Shown here: positions 1 through 9,183 of the stretch, one piece after another
Layout: each line of letters begins with the position of its first letter
How positions within the stretch are numbered: position 1 is the stretch's first letter
Origin: Tritrichomonas musculus
Lineage: Eukaryota > Parabasalia > Tritrichomonadida > Tritrichomonadidae
Assembly (NCBI GenBank): GCA_039105265.1
Contig: JAPFFF010000234.1
Coordinates: 1 to 29,742 of the forward strand
Length of the DNA: 29,742 bases
Direction of reading: 5' to 3'
Position numbers and translations under genes: made by a program
Notes under the pieces: model-generated
What the model saw: the letters and a program-made list of their open reading frames with translations, nothing else
Databases searched by the model: none
What the model was told of the DNA's origin: nothing

Positions 1-435
1 GAAAGCATGTCGCCTCCGTCGATGTACAATTTGGCCGCAATTTATTTTAGCGGTTATTATGTCAAAAAAGACGTTTATTTTGCAATTGAATTGCTTCAGA
101 AATGCGCAAATTATTTGAACTTCGCTTCTTATTTCCTATTCTTGCTATTCTTGAATGGAGAAGAAAATTTAATACAAATTGATGTAAATAAGGCAAAATA
201 TTATTTAGAAAGGTCAAATATTTCACCACTCAATCAAAATTTGACAATTGAGGTTTTGAAGAATTCCAGATATTTTTATCAAGTTAACTACAATGTCGAT
301 GTTTTTAGGAAGAAAGACAAACCAAAAAATATTGACTTGAACTTTTACAATGGACTTCTTCATCCTAAATTTGATGATGAAATAGAGTATGATATTGAAT
401 ACTACGAAAAATTAATCTATGACAAAAAAAAATGA
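1..435 (+). CDS. Sel1-repeat protein, C-terminal end (5' truncated by window edge)
   Basis: The reading frame is open from base 1 (codons GAA AGC before the first ATG at 7) to TGA at 433-435, so this is probably the tail of a longer gene and the ATG at 7 is probably internal. Two Sel1-like helical-pair repeats are visible. The first reads MYNLAAIYFSGYYVKKD followed by AIELLQKCAN, matching the family pattern of A..LG..Y..G..V..D..KA......AA. The second, weaker one includes DVNKAKYYLERS. Sel1 repeats are TPR-like protein-binding scaffolds; in trichomonads they often follow a protein kinase domain, but no kinase sequence lies inside the window. The last 50 residues are Asp/Glu/Tyr-rich and show no domain. 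The family call is seen in sequence; the function is unknown. Confidence 0.7.
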   Translation, partial: ESMSPPSMYNLAAIYFSGYYVKKDVYFAIELLQKCANYLNFASYFLFLLFLNGEENLIQIDVNKAKYYLERSNISPLNQNLTIEVLKNSRYFYQVNYNVDVFRKKDKPKNIDLNFYNGLLHPKFDDEIEYDIEYYEKLIYDKKK

Positions 436-775
436 TTAATAGACTATAAAATGAAATTCAATTAACTAGAGATATTTCATTTAATTGAATTTAATTGTAT
501 TATGATTTTTTTTCTATGATTGTTACATACGAAATAATTCTATCATCAACAGAAACTTCAAAATATAAGCTAAGTTTTCTATTGAAATTCTATTTTGTTT
601 GAGATTGCAGGCTTCTATTAGTTTCAAGAAGATTATGAAATTATATCTTGTTTGAGATTCTATTGAAATGCGGTACCACCATTTATTTAAATAATAAAAA
701 ACATAAAGGTCTTTTTTTTTTTTTTTTTTTTTTTACTTTTTTAAAGTTGTTTCAATTTTTTTGAAAGATATGATC
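436..775. other. Intergenic spacer between convergent genes, with short repeats and a T tract
   Basis: This AT-rich spacer lies between a plus-strand and a minus-strand gene end. Two 12-base words each occur twice: TTCTATTGAAAT at 577-588 and 658-669, and TTGTTTGAGATT at 595-606 and 648-659, in opposite order. This suggests a small local duplication that later rearranged. A run of 23 T occupies 712-734; on the minus strand it is an A run about 40 bases past the kinase stop. No gene is seen. Confidence 0.5.
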
Positions 776-2650
776 TTATAGGTCTTGTAATGCTTCTTTA
801 ATAAATTCATCCCATTCTTTTCTTTCTTTTTCAGAGGCATATACAGTGAGGGTTTTATTGTCATTACTGAAAGTTAGAGTTCCTTTCGAATTATCAATAT
901 TGATCTTCAAGCTGGATGTGAGAGGGACTTCATCGTAAATAGGACCAGTCTTTAGTTTACCCTCTCGATCACTTTTATCGGTTTCAATGGGTGCAGAAGC
1001 ATCTGTAGCGAAGATTCTAAGTTTATTCGTCAAAACAACATTGACGTCCATCAACTCAGAACCGTTTTCGGGCTTTTTTTCGAATTTTCCAGGTCCTTGA
1101 CGGACTACTTGCTCAAAAGTATTGTAAGGATCTTCTTCCATTTCTTCTTCTTTTTTCATTTTTTCTATGAATGCCTCTCTTCTTTTAACTGCTGGTTCAA
1201 AGGATTCAAAAGGAGGTGGAACTACAAGCGATATTTTGGACCAATCAATGCCTTTGAAAAATGGATGCTCTCTGATATCTTCATAATTTGAGTCATAAGT
1301 GTCATGGCCAAGCCTCTTCTCAGGGTCAGTAATCAGAATTTTTTCTATGAGGTCTCGAGCATCGCTTGGAACAAAATCGGGGATAGAAAAATCGTTTTCT
1401 TGAATCCTTCGAAAAGTAACAAATCGAGAGTCAGTGTGAAATGGAGCTTCACCTACAAAAAGGGTATATACAAGACAACCAAAAGCCCAAATGTCAGACA
1501 TTGGACCAACCATATTTGACTTAAGCATTTCTGGTGATACATAATCGCCACTGCCTACAAACGAACTATGTGAAAAGCGAAAATTATCTTTACTAACATA
1601 ATTTACATTTGAACTTTTATTACTACTCGGTGGCTTGTGATGAATATGATCACTTGATGATTGATCAGCTTTTGATTCAAATATGCCTTTTGGAATATTT
1701 TTGGCTGTAGATATGTAATCAGATTTAATAGCTTTCTTTAACCGTGGTTCAGGCTTTGGTATTTGATCTTTCGTCATTGGATTACGGCTTGAATTTGTCG
1801 TGAATTTATTTAATGCATTAAGTAAATTATCAGGCTTTGGCAACGTTGGTGCTAATTCAAAAATTTTTGCGGTTCCAAAATCGGTAATTTTAACACGATT
1901 CTCTGAATCCAGTAGAATATTTTCGGGTTTTAAATCGCGGTGGAGAACCCTTCGGTGATGCATGTGGCCAATTGCTGATAGAACTTGGGCTAGTATAATT
2001 TTATTATTTTCAGGTGAAAGAGCGACATGCTTTTTGAGAACTTTGGATAAATCACCATTGCTTGCTAATTCAACGACGTAGTACAAATAAAGTTTATCTT
2101 GAAATGTAAGCTTTAAGCGGATGATATTTGGATGATTAAGTCGATTCATGGCATCACGTTCGATTTTGACAAAATCAATTTTTTTTTCTTTCATTATATG
2201 AGATTTTTTAATGATTTTCATAGCATAATATTCTTTATCTTGAAACATTTCTTTAAATTTTACAATATAAACGTCACCATATGAGCCATGACCAAGGCGT
2301 TTACCAAAATCAAAATCTAATCGGTTCATTCTTTTTGTTTCCGAACCAATTAATTTTGGGTTATTGAGGTCACCTACTTGGGTTGACACACTTTGACTAT
2401 GAACTATGCCATAGCTTCCATAAGTACTGATACCTTGATCTCTTTTATTTTCATTTTCTTTGGTTTCTTTATTTTGTATATTACTTTGAAAATTGGCAGT
2501 TGAAGGATAACGAACTATTCCATCAACTAAGTTAAAAGATGCGTCAGATGATTCTGAAGAAGATGATTGTGAAGATGAGGAGGTCGAACATAAAGTTGGA
2601 TAACTTTGATCAAGCGGAGGTTTTGAAGATTCATCAGAGGATTCTTCCAT
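776..2650 (-). CDS. 3-phosphoinositide-dependent protein kinase 1-like AGC kinase with C-terminal PH-like domain
   Basis: A 624-residue Ser/Thr kinase. Residues 1-108 are Ser-rich and low complexity. The kinase domain spans about 110-468: glycine loop GHGSYGDV (120-127), Lys145 in AMKIIKK, helix-C Glu164, HRDLKPEN (237-244) with catalytic Asp239, DFGTAK (257-262), and DIWAFG (386-391). DFGTAK and the activation-loop motif SFVGSGDYVSPE (363-374) are close to metazoan PDK1, whose loop reads SFVGTAQYVSPE and whose Ser is autophosphorylated; Ser363 corresponds to it. A Ser/Lys/Pro-rich insert of about 95 residues (266-361) splits the activation loop. Residues about 510-624 look like the PDK1 PH domain, ending in a strand and helix containing Trp613. 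By family, PDK1 phosphorylates the activation loop of other AGC kinases downstream of phosphoinositides. The start ATG at 2650 is preceded by an initiator-like TCATTTTTT. Fairly sure of PDK1 over other AGC kinases. Confidence 0.85.
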   Translation of the reverse strand: MEESSDESSKPPLDQSYPTLCSTSSSSQSSSSESSDASFNLVDGIVRYPSTANFQSNIQNKETKENENKRDQGISTYGSYGIVHSQSVSTQVGDLNNPKLIGSETKRMNRLDFDFGKRLGHGSYGDVYIVKFKEMFQDKEYYAMKIIKKSHIMKEKKIDFVKIERDAMNRLNHPNIIRLKLTFQDKLYLYYVVELASNGDLSKVLKKHVALSPENNKIILAQVLSAIGHMHHRRVLHRDLKPENILLDSENRVKITDFGTAKIFELAPTLPKPDNLLNALNKFTTNSSRNPMTKDQIPKPEPRLKKAIKSDYISTAKNIPKGIFESKADQSSSDHIHHKPPSSNKSSNVNYVSKDNFRFSHSSFVGSGDYVSPEMLKSNMVGPMSDIWAFGCLVYTLFVGEAPFHTDSRFVTFRRIQENDFSIPDFVPSDARDLIEKILITDPEKRLGHDTYDSNYEDIREHPFFKGIDWSKISLVVPPPFESFEPAVKRREAFIEKMKKEEEMEEDPYNTFEQVVRQGPGKFEKKPENGSELMDVNVVLTNKLRIFATDASAPIETDKSDREGKLKTGPIYDEVPLTSSLKINIDNSKGTLTFSNDNKTLTVYASEKERKEWDEFIKEALQDL

Positions 2651-2652
2651 AT

Positions 2653-2661
2653 AAAAAATGA
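2653..2661 (-). promoter_or_regulatory. Initiator-like element upstream of the PDK1-like gene
   Basis: The minus strand reads TCATTTTTT, matching the trichomonad initiator pattern TCA-pyrimidine-A/T. Taking the A as +1 gives a 5' leader of about 9 bases before the ATG, which is typical of trichomonads. Assignment rests on pattern and position only. Confidence 0.45.
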
Positions 2662-3068
2662 AAATTTTTAAACAACTTTTTCAAACAAAAATTAATTGGT
2701 TATGGTTAAAAAATAAAAAACTGATTTTTATTTTTATAAAATTTTGATGAATTTGTCAAGAATAAACTATTCAAATATCGGAAAGATTTTTTTCTTTGAT
2801 TATAAATTAATTTATCAAATTTTCTCACTTTTACATTAATCTTTATATTATATTATGTTTGACATTGGTGACTACGACCATATATACTCTCAAAAATATG
2901 ATTGTTCGATCATTATCTAGTTCATACAATGAGAAATTTTTTTTTTCCTCATTGTTTGCCTTTTTTTGCGTTATGTAATTAATAAATTCAAAATTTTATT
3001 TTATTCATAAATAATATAAAAATAATTATATATAAATATTACTTTTATGATTTGATTAAGGGCAATCG

Positions 3069-3360
3069 ATGAAAATTGGAGATTCTCAATTTCAAATAAT
3101 TCAAGATAGATCAAATGATGATTTAAAAGTATCCACTAATATAATTAGAATAAACCATGCGAGATTCAATATTTTTACAAAATGGCTGAGATATAATCAG
3201 TTTTTTGAAATAATTGCTGATGCTATTAAATCAAACATTGCCCCAAATTCAACACACCAAATCATTTGAAAACGATATATTAGATATATATGCGTATAAT
3301 AAATCTATTTATTCGACTAAATCTCAAATCCCAACCACCAATTTTTTATTAGAATCATGA
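3069..3360 (+). pseudogene. Frameshifted relic of an unidentified small protein gene
   Basis: An ATG at 3069 opens 66 codons with coding-like composition (Asp, Asn, His, Trp, Gly and Ala codons rather than pure A/T) ending at TGA 3267-3269. In the +1 frame an open stretch overlaps this end and continues through FENDILDIYAYNKS to TGA at 3358-3360. Joining the two by a single-base shift somewhere near 3245-3265 would give about 96 residues. This looks like one eroded coding sequence rather than two independent frames. No family is recognised. Alternatives are chance open frames or a base-calling error in a real small gene. Confidence 0.3.
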
Positions 3361-3905
3361 TAAATTACACTCGATCAAAGGTATACAAACTCTTTTCTTT
3401 CAATTTGTTGAAAGCAAAAAGTTGGTGATTTTAAGACTTACTAAAATTATAATAGCATATTTTAAATACTTATCATATGTATAATTGTTTGATACTATTT
3501 ACAACCTGTTTGGTTCATTACAGAGGAAATTAGAATTTTTAATCTTTACTTTTTGAAAAATATAAAAACCCTAGAAAAGTGGTGATTAAAATATTATTTT
3601 TTTATTTTTGAACTTATATTTTTCTATATTATTATATTTGTTTGTTTTTAAAATAAAAATATATTTAATTAATTAAGAATATGTGGAGATACGAAAAATC
3701 AAAAATCGATATTTCAATAATTTCCAAATAATTTCTAATCCCTTCGATACATTTTCCTGTAATGATTTTATCGTTTTATATATTTTATTTTACATGATAT
3801 ATCTCGTTAATTGGTAGAACTATCTAGGATTTATTGAGATAAAGCTAAAATACTAATTTTTTTGACGGTTTAAGGAGAAAAAAAGGTTAATTTTTTTTTC
3901 TGAAG

Positions 3906-3981
3906 AGGTGAAGTCGTCAATCTAAGCGAATTCAATTTTTTAAAAAAAGGTGAAGTCGTCAATCTAAGAGAATTCAATTTT
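3906..3981 (+). repeat. 34-bp direct repeat, two copies with 42-bp period
   Basis: Copies occupy 3906-3939 and 3948-3981. Each begins AGGTGAAGTCGTCAATCTAA and ends GAATTCAATTTT, with one mismatch (C versus A) between copies. The repeat is noticeably more GC-containing than its surroundings, so a chance match is unlikely. Nothing shows function; recent tandem duplication or paired sites are both possible. Confidence 0.85.
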
Positions 3982-4232
3982 GAATGCATTGAAATCACGA
4001 TCAAAATTACCTAAAGATTTAAAATAATAATATATTTATTTATAATCCAATTTTTTTGAGAAAAATATGGAAAATTAAACAAAAATTATAATTGAGAAGT
4101 GAAAATTTTATTATAGTTTTTCTTTCAATTTATAAAATAATTTAAATAATAATATTTTTAAATTACATTTTATTTATATTAAATTAAATATATAATTCAT
4201 TTTATATATTGAAATATAATATATAATATGAG

Positions 4233-4255
4233 ATATCAAATGATATATTTGATAT
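4233..4255. repeat. Perfect 9-bp inverted repeat (hairpin)
   Basis: ATATCAAAT at 4233-4241 is the exact reverse complement of ATTTGATAT at 4247-4255, separated by 5 bases. It sits in the gene-poor spacer and may simply reflect AT-rich composition. Confidence 0.5.
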
Positions 4256-6091
4256 TTGTTAGGATATGAAATAATGAAAAATCATTAAAATTCAGTTACG
4301 AAAGTTTTTTTTAATTTGCTGAAAAATTCTCGATACATTTAATCTAGATAGGAATTTTAGATATTCATTGAGTTTTACAAAATATTCCATACTATTAAAT
4401 AATGTATATTATATTGTTGAACATAATATTAATTAATTGCTTAAGATATCTATACAATATTAATTTTATATATTCAGAATGCATTCAAATAATAAAATAT
4501 ATTTATCTTATTTTTATAAATTTCATTTCACAATATAAGATATTTTATAATTTTAAAATATATATTAATATATTTAATAACAATGAAAATATAAAATGCA
4601 ATAATTAAAATGATAATTTTCTTAGATTCTCAAAAAATAATCAAAAAAACTATTAATAACAATAAATATATATATGTAAACATTTATATGTATATATTTA
4701 TTTAAAAAATGTTAATCAAAAAGATTTTTTATTCAAATTTATAAAACAATCATTTTAAAACTTTTTCAATTTTGTAAATTTGTAAACTAATCAAAATTAG
4801 ACAAAATTAAATTTCTATTTATACTGGAAATTATTAGATAAAATTTTAATATTTTTAAATATATATAAATAATAGTATTTATAAAATAATCAAATAATAT
4901 ATAAAAGGTATTGTCCGAAAAAATAGAGTTTGGGTACCTTTACTCGATCATTAGTTTTATACATTCTCCCAGGCAAATATATAAATTGATTTAAAATACC
5001 GTATGAGTAATTTTTTTAAATCTATATACATGATTAAATATGCAAGAATATTTAAAAAATATTAATATCCCATCAAGAAAGATTTGTAAAACTAAATACA
5101 AAAATAAACGTGATAAAACGCAAAAGTTTCAAAAAAACGTATTTTAAATAATTCAGCTATTTTTATACAAATATGCTATTTATATGAATTACAAATTTGT
5201 TATTATATAAATGTGATATTTTTAATATTATATTTAAGATAAAAATCTACTTTTTAAAATTTTTTTGTAAGATAATGGTATTTTTAAAATGATCGTTATG
5301 CTCTCAATTTTATTTTCTTTATTCGCCTTCGATACTTAATCATTTTATGGTGCTTTAATTTATTCATAGGAGATAAAACAAATATGTGAAAATCTGACCA
5401 ATTGACACATAAGATCTTGGATGATTATTTTCTATGAATTTCATAACTTTTTGAATGCTTTCATTGAATTGCATTAATTTTTTTAAACATTTTGAAATTA
5501 ACATTTATTGATTATAAATTAAATAAAATAATTATTCATATATTACTTATTAGTTAAAACTCTTTATTTTTGTTTTTCATTAATTTTTATTTGAGAAAAA
5601 TGTAGATAATGTCTAAAAATACAATGTTTAGCAATTATCTTTGGAACATATGCTAAAAATTTTAATTTTTTTACTGTATTAATTTTTATATATGATGTGT
5701 AATAACATATATAACTCGCTAACATTTTTGAAGAAAATAGTTTGGTTTTATTACGTTTACAAAAATTTGAAAAGAAAAAATTGAGAGGAAAAAATATTTG
5801 AATAAGCATTCAAATTAGATTAATTCGGAATAAAACATTTTTATCTCAATAATATAAATAAATTATAGAGATATTTTAGATAGAAAAACTATCATATATT
5901 ATATTAAATATTATTTGCACTTATGAAAAATCCAAACCAATTATACTATGAGTTTTTGTGTTAAAAATTAATTGACCCACCTCTGTACAGACTCTGTTCT
6001 ATAAATCTCAAGATATATATACAAATTTTTTATTTGTAGTTCAATTTCTAATAAAAATTGAGACAGAACTTTTTGATTAATAAATGATGAA

Positions 6092-6096
6092 TCATT
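6092..6096 (+). promoter_or_regulatory. Initiator-like TCATT just before the Nup88-like frame
   Basis: TCATT matches the trichomonad initiator pattern and lies 4 bases before the TTG that opens the frame at 6100. Its position supports translation starting at or near 6100 rather than at the upstream out-of-frame ATGs at 6084 and 6087. Confidence 0.35.
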
Positions 6097-6099
6097 CAA

Positions 6100-7095
6100 T
6101 TGGATATAATCGCAAATTTAACATCACTCTCTGGCGTTGTTCATCGTATTTGCAGGACTGGTATATACACAGATAACATATTTCGCCCATTTAAATTTCA
6201 AATTAAAAATAATGTTGATAAAGCAGGGACATCGCCATCTGGATCTTTTGTCTTTTTAATTATTAACGGTAAACTGTTTTTTACAACAGTTTATCAATCT
6301 AATCTTATAACAGAGCTGATAGGAAATCGAGATGCTTTTTTTTATGATGCAGCATTTAATAATGAAGAAAATCTATTTATAACACTTTCTAATGATTCAT
6401 GTTTTCATATATTTGAGATATATCCACCCATACACATTTGCGCAAAATCAATAAATATACCTTCTAGGCCAATATCATTTAATTATTTCCAACTTATAAA
6501 TTCAATAAAAGTTACAGTAGAGGGACAAGAAAACTTCTTTTTTAAGTTTCCTAATTTGTTTGATCCCAATGATCCACCAGAACTTCAATTAATCACAAAT
6601 ATAAGTCAAGATGAAAATAAAAATTTTTTCCCAATATTTGATCAAAAAGAAATAATAGAAGAAAATGAAACAAATGAATCCATTGTAGCTGAAAATCAAG
6701 TTGAACCGCCATCAAATTTAAAAGATTTTGCGTTGCAAACATTGAAAAAAGGAAGAGAAATTCAATATCGCCAAAGGAAATTAAATGAAAGATATGAATC
6801 TATTTTAAAAAGAATTAATAATGATAAATTAATTTATTTTGACATTATCAAGAGATTAAATTCTGCAAAAGAAAACGTTACTCGCCAAGTGAAAAGAATT
6901 TACAACATATTAAATGTAGCAGATGACTATACTGGCCTTATTTTAAGTGAACCAGAAAGGATTGATGAAATAAGTAATAAAATTGAGAATGTTATATGTG
7001 ACGACGATGCAGTTAATAGAGAACAAGAAACTGAATTTAAGAATTTTAATTTTTTTGAAAGGATAGAAGAAATATCTATTAATCGTATTGATTAA
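6100..7095 (+). CDS. Nup88-like nucleoporin candidate with a damaged start codon
   Basis: An open frame of 331 codons closed by TAA at 7093-7095. The N-terminal half (about 1-165) has short hydrophobic strands that fit blades of a beta-propeller (SPSGSFVFLIINGKLFFTTV; ENLFITLSNDSCFHIFEI). The C-terminal third (about 215-300) is a coiled coil in which REIQ.R..KLNERYESILKR, then VKRIYNIL, then LSEPERIDEI parallels the C-terminal coiled coil of animal Nup88. Nup88/Nup82 anchors export factors on the cytoplasmic side of the nuclear pore. The protein is much shorter than animal Nup88 (about 740 residues). The frame contains no ATG at all: it opens with TTG at 6100 after an in-frame TGA at 6088, and the local bases ATTGGAT look like ATGGAT with one extra T. 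It may be a gene with an assembly error, a non-AUG start, or a recent pseudogene. The family call is tentative. Confidence 0.45.
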   Translation: MDIIANLTSLSGVVHRICRTGIYTDNIFRPFKFQIKNNVDKAGTSPSGSFVFLIINGKLFFTTVYQSNLITELIGNRDAFFYDAAFNNEENLFITLSNDSCFHIFEIYPPIHICAKSINIPSRPISFNYFQLINSIKVTVEGQENFFFKFPNLFDPNDPPELQLITNISQDENKNFFPIFDQKEIIEENETNESIVAENQVEPPSNLKDFALQTLKKGREIQYRQRKLNERYESILKRINNDKLIYFDIIKRLNSAKENVTRQVKRIYNILNVADDYTGLILSEPERIDEISNKIENVICDDDAVNREQETEFKNFNFFERIEEISINRID

Positions 7096-7242
7096 TTAAT
7101 CATAATTATCCGATTACATATGAATTAAAGAATTTCTTCGACTACTTTTTATTATGATAATAATATTATCTCTTCTAAATTTTATAATGGAATTAAAAAA
7201 ATAAATTAAAAATTAAAAAAAAAAAATCATCATTGACAATTT

Positions 7243-8658
7243 TTATGCAAAGCAGCTATGAGTTGTTGGCTTTCTAAAACATCTATCACAATAATAGTTG
7301 TGACATTGGTTGCAAAGCCTTGCGCCCGAAGCACCGCATTGGCAGCAAACATTAATTTTAGAAAAAGAGGGACTTGGTCCTGATTGAGGATTATCACTAT
7401 TTGAAAAACCTCTTTGCTTTTCAAGATTTGAAACTCTGCTATTGAGTTCTTGAAGCTGATCTAAAATTTGACGAAGATATTTTTCGCTGGAATCAGATGA
7501 TTTTGAAGATTTCTTTTTCTCAGGAGCAGGCGCGGGATCTTTTTCTTGTTTACTCTCGTTTTGTTCTGGCTCATCGTTTTCATCTTCTTGGTTCTGCTCT
7601 TCGTCTTCAGAGTTAGTGGCGCTTGACTCATCTTTGTGTTCAATAAGTTCTGGAGCATAAAGCTTCTTAAGAACCTCAAGATCATCAATATCATTTGCAG
7701 TTTCTGCTTTATTAAGAGCTTCGACAATTAAATCAATATCGTCTTCTTTTTCGGCCTTAGTGTTCTTTTTCTTTTGGTTTCCTGCTTGCTTTTCTTGAAG
7801 ATTTTCCTTTTTCTTATCATTAGCTTGTTTATATTCAATTGCTAAATCAAGAGGTGTTTTATCTTTTGCGCTTTTTTCAGATGTGTCTGGTGATCCTGAA
7901 AGCAAAATTCTAACCATTTTGTAATCACGAAGGAAAACAGCAATGTAAAGAGGAGTTGATCCTGAAGCTGACTTTTTATTAATATCAGCTGAGCCTCTTT
8001 CAACATCAGCCTCTTTTTCTTCTTCTTCTTCAATTGTTTGGGCTTCTTTTTCAGCTGGTTTCTCAGCATTTTGATCATTGGGAGCTCCACCTTCTTTTTC
8101 TTTAGGATTTTCATTTTTATTGTCTTTTTTCTGTGACCATCTGACTTTTGGCATATCGTCGATTAACAAAATTACATTTGCATAGCGTCTGTTACTAACA
8201 GCGACGTGAAGAGCTGTTGTTCCTTCACCCTCTTTTTGATTTGTACCAGGTAATTTAATTGGCTCGTTAATGTTTTCCTGTACCCACTCGTGCTGAAGGA
8301 GAAGCTTTAAACAACTTGGATCTTTAATCATTGCAGCAAGATGTACACAGTTATAACCTTCAACTTCTTTTCCAACGTCTGGACTCTTGCATTCAAGAAT
8401 ATATTCAACAATTTCTTCTTGCTCGCAAAGAATTGCATACATAAGCATAGTAGGACCTCTGATATTGATATAACGCTCTTCTGGATTGTGTGCTGGTTTA
8501 GCTTTTAACTCTTTATGCGGTAATAAACGACGATTTATGTCATTCTTTCCAACGCAGCATTTTTTGAAAGCATCTAACTTACCACCAACAATAGCATCTG
8601 CCACTTCTTCTTGAAAATTCTTTGGTGGAGTTGGTTTGGGCTTCTCTTGATCTGCCAT
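7243..8658 (-). CDS. Ankyrin-repeat protein with C-terminal coiled coil and B-box-like zinc finger
   Basis: A 471-residue protein. Ankyrin repeats are seen at about 68-90 (GPTMLMYAIL), 101-122 (GYNCVHLAAM), 146-167 (GTTALHVAVS), 233-254 (GSTPLYIAVF) and 266-280 (DKTPLDLAIE). The third and fourth are separated by a Lys/Glu-rich linker (about 173-228). Further charged low-complexity runs fill 280-305 and 340-390. A short coiled coil (about 393-415, LRQILDQLQELNSRVSNLEK) precedes a Cys-rich end: C438, C441, C449, C452, C457, C460 and H468, spaced like a B-box zinc finger. A ubiquitin- or scaffold-related role is possible but not shown; there is no RING domain. The start ATG is preceded by TCATTTTTA, giving a leader of about 16 bases. 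The gene faces the Nup88-like gene tail to tail, 147 bases apart. Confidence 0.8.
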   Translation of the reverse strand: MADQEKPKPTPPKNFQEEVADAIVGGKLDAFKKCCVGKNDINRRLLPHKELKAKPAHNPEERYINIRGPTMLMYAILCEQEEIVEYILECKSPDVGKEVEGYNCVHLAAMIKDPSCLKLLLQHEWVQENINEPIKLPGTNQKEGEGTTALHVAVSNRRYANVILLIDDMPKVRWSQKKDNKNENPKEKEGGAPNDQNAEKPAEKEAQTIEEEEEKEADVERGSADINKKSASGSTPLYIAVFLRDYKMVRILLSGSPDTSEKSAKDKTPLDLAIEYKQANDKKKENLQEKQAGNQKKKNTKAEKEDDIDLIVEALNKAETANDIDDLEVLKKLYAPELIEHKDESSATNSEDEEQNQEDENDEPEQNESKQEKDPAPAPEKKKSSKSSDSSEKYLRQILDQLQELNSRVSNLEKQRGFSNSDNPQSGPSPSFSKINVCCQCGASGARLCNQCHNYYCDRCFRKPTTHSCFA

Positions 8659-9183
8659 TTAAAATTTTAAAAATGAATTGATGACATATAATTGGCCTTT
8701 ATATGGCAAAACTTTCATAAAAAATTTTCCATCAAATATTGATTTGAGAAAAAATAATATTCTCTTTATATTAACTATATATATGTTTTTATATATATAT
8801 ATATAGAGAGAGGAAAAAAAAAAATTGAAGTAAAATTTAAATAAATTAATAGTTGGTAAAGCAAGTTGAGTATAGGCCTTAAAGAAAATTTACAGAACGG
8901 AATATAAATTTTCAAAGTTTGACCAATTATAATAAGTGGCAGTTTTTTTTTTTTTTTTTGAGCTTTTATTGTTACTAACATCATACATTTACACTTTAAA
9001 GAGGCAAAAATTTATAAATTTTCCATTCATATAATAAATATATTTGGATAGAGTATAATAATGAAATGATTCATAAATAAATATTTGAAACACGAAAAAG
9101 CACATAAATACTTTTTTATATTTAGTAAATTTATATAAATAATATTTTATACGTATATTAATCTTAATGCTATTGTTACTAAA
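8659..9183. other. AT-rich intergenic region with an 18-T tract
   Basis: This 525-base stretch separates two minus-strand genes. It includes a TA-dinucleotide run (about 8778-8804), a purine run after it, and 18 consecutive T at 8943-8960. No coding or structured RNA signal was seen. Confidence 0.5.
8668..8676 (-). promoter_or_regulatory. Initiator-like element upstream of the ankyrin/B-box gene
   Basis: The minus strand reads TCATTTTTA, again the TCA-pyrimidine-A/T pattern followed by a T run. The predicted leader is about 16 bases. It is nearly identical to the element before the PDK1-like gene. Confidence 0.45.

Larger units (their letters stand above)
2651..6083. other. Long AT-rich spacer with a gene relic and repeats
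   Basis: About 3.4 kb without an intact gene, by far the longest gap in a window where most gaps are below 400 bases. It is dominated by A/T runs and stop codons in all frames. Separately listed items inside it are a frameshifted relic (3069-3360), a 34-bp direct repeat (3906-3981) and a perfect hairpin (4233-4255). The small open frames here (for example 4402-4608 and 5564-5809) have composition driven by A/T and no recognisable domain, so they were not called. Positions 4910-4985 are locally less AT-rich, but no tRNA or rRNA fold was seen there. Confidence 0.55.

Noticed and set aside
4402..4608. 68-codon frame of Ile/Asn/Tyr
   Set aside because: The composition is what A/T-only DNA gives by chance; no motif and no initiator.
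4910..4990. Locally GC-richer patch considered as a tRNA or small RNA
   Set aside because: No cloverleaf, A/B box pair or known small-RNA motif could be folded from it.
5564..5809. 81-codon minus-strand frame
   Set aside because: Dominated by Lys, Ile, Phe and Tyr from A/T sequence; no recognisable domain or promoter signal. Could be reconsidered if conserved.
6130..6175. Possible tiny intron joining the ATG at 6084 to the Nup88-like frame
   Set aside because: Candidate GT...AG pairs (for example ending TTTGCAG) do not restore the frame and lack trichomonad splice consensus.
8775..8984. 69-codon minus-strand frame
   Set aside because: It runs through a TA run and an 18-T tract; a homopolymer artefact.
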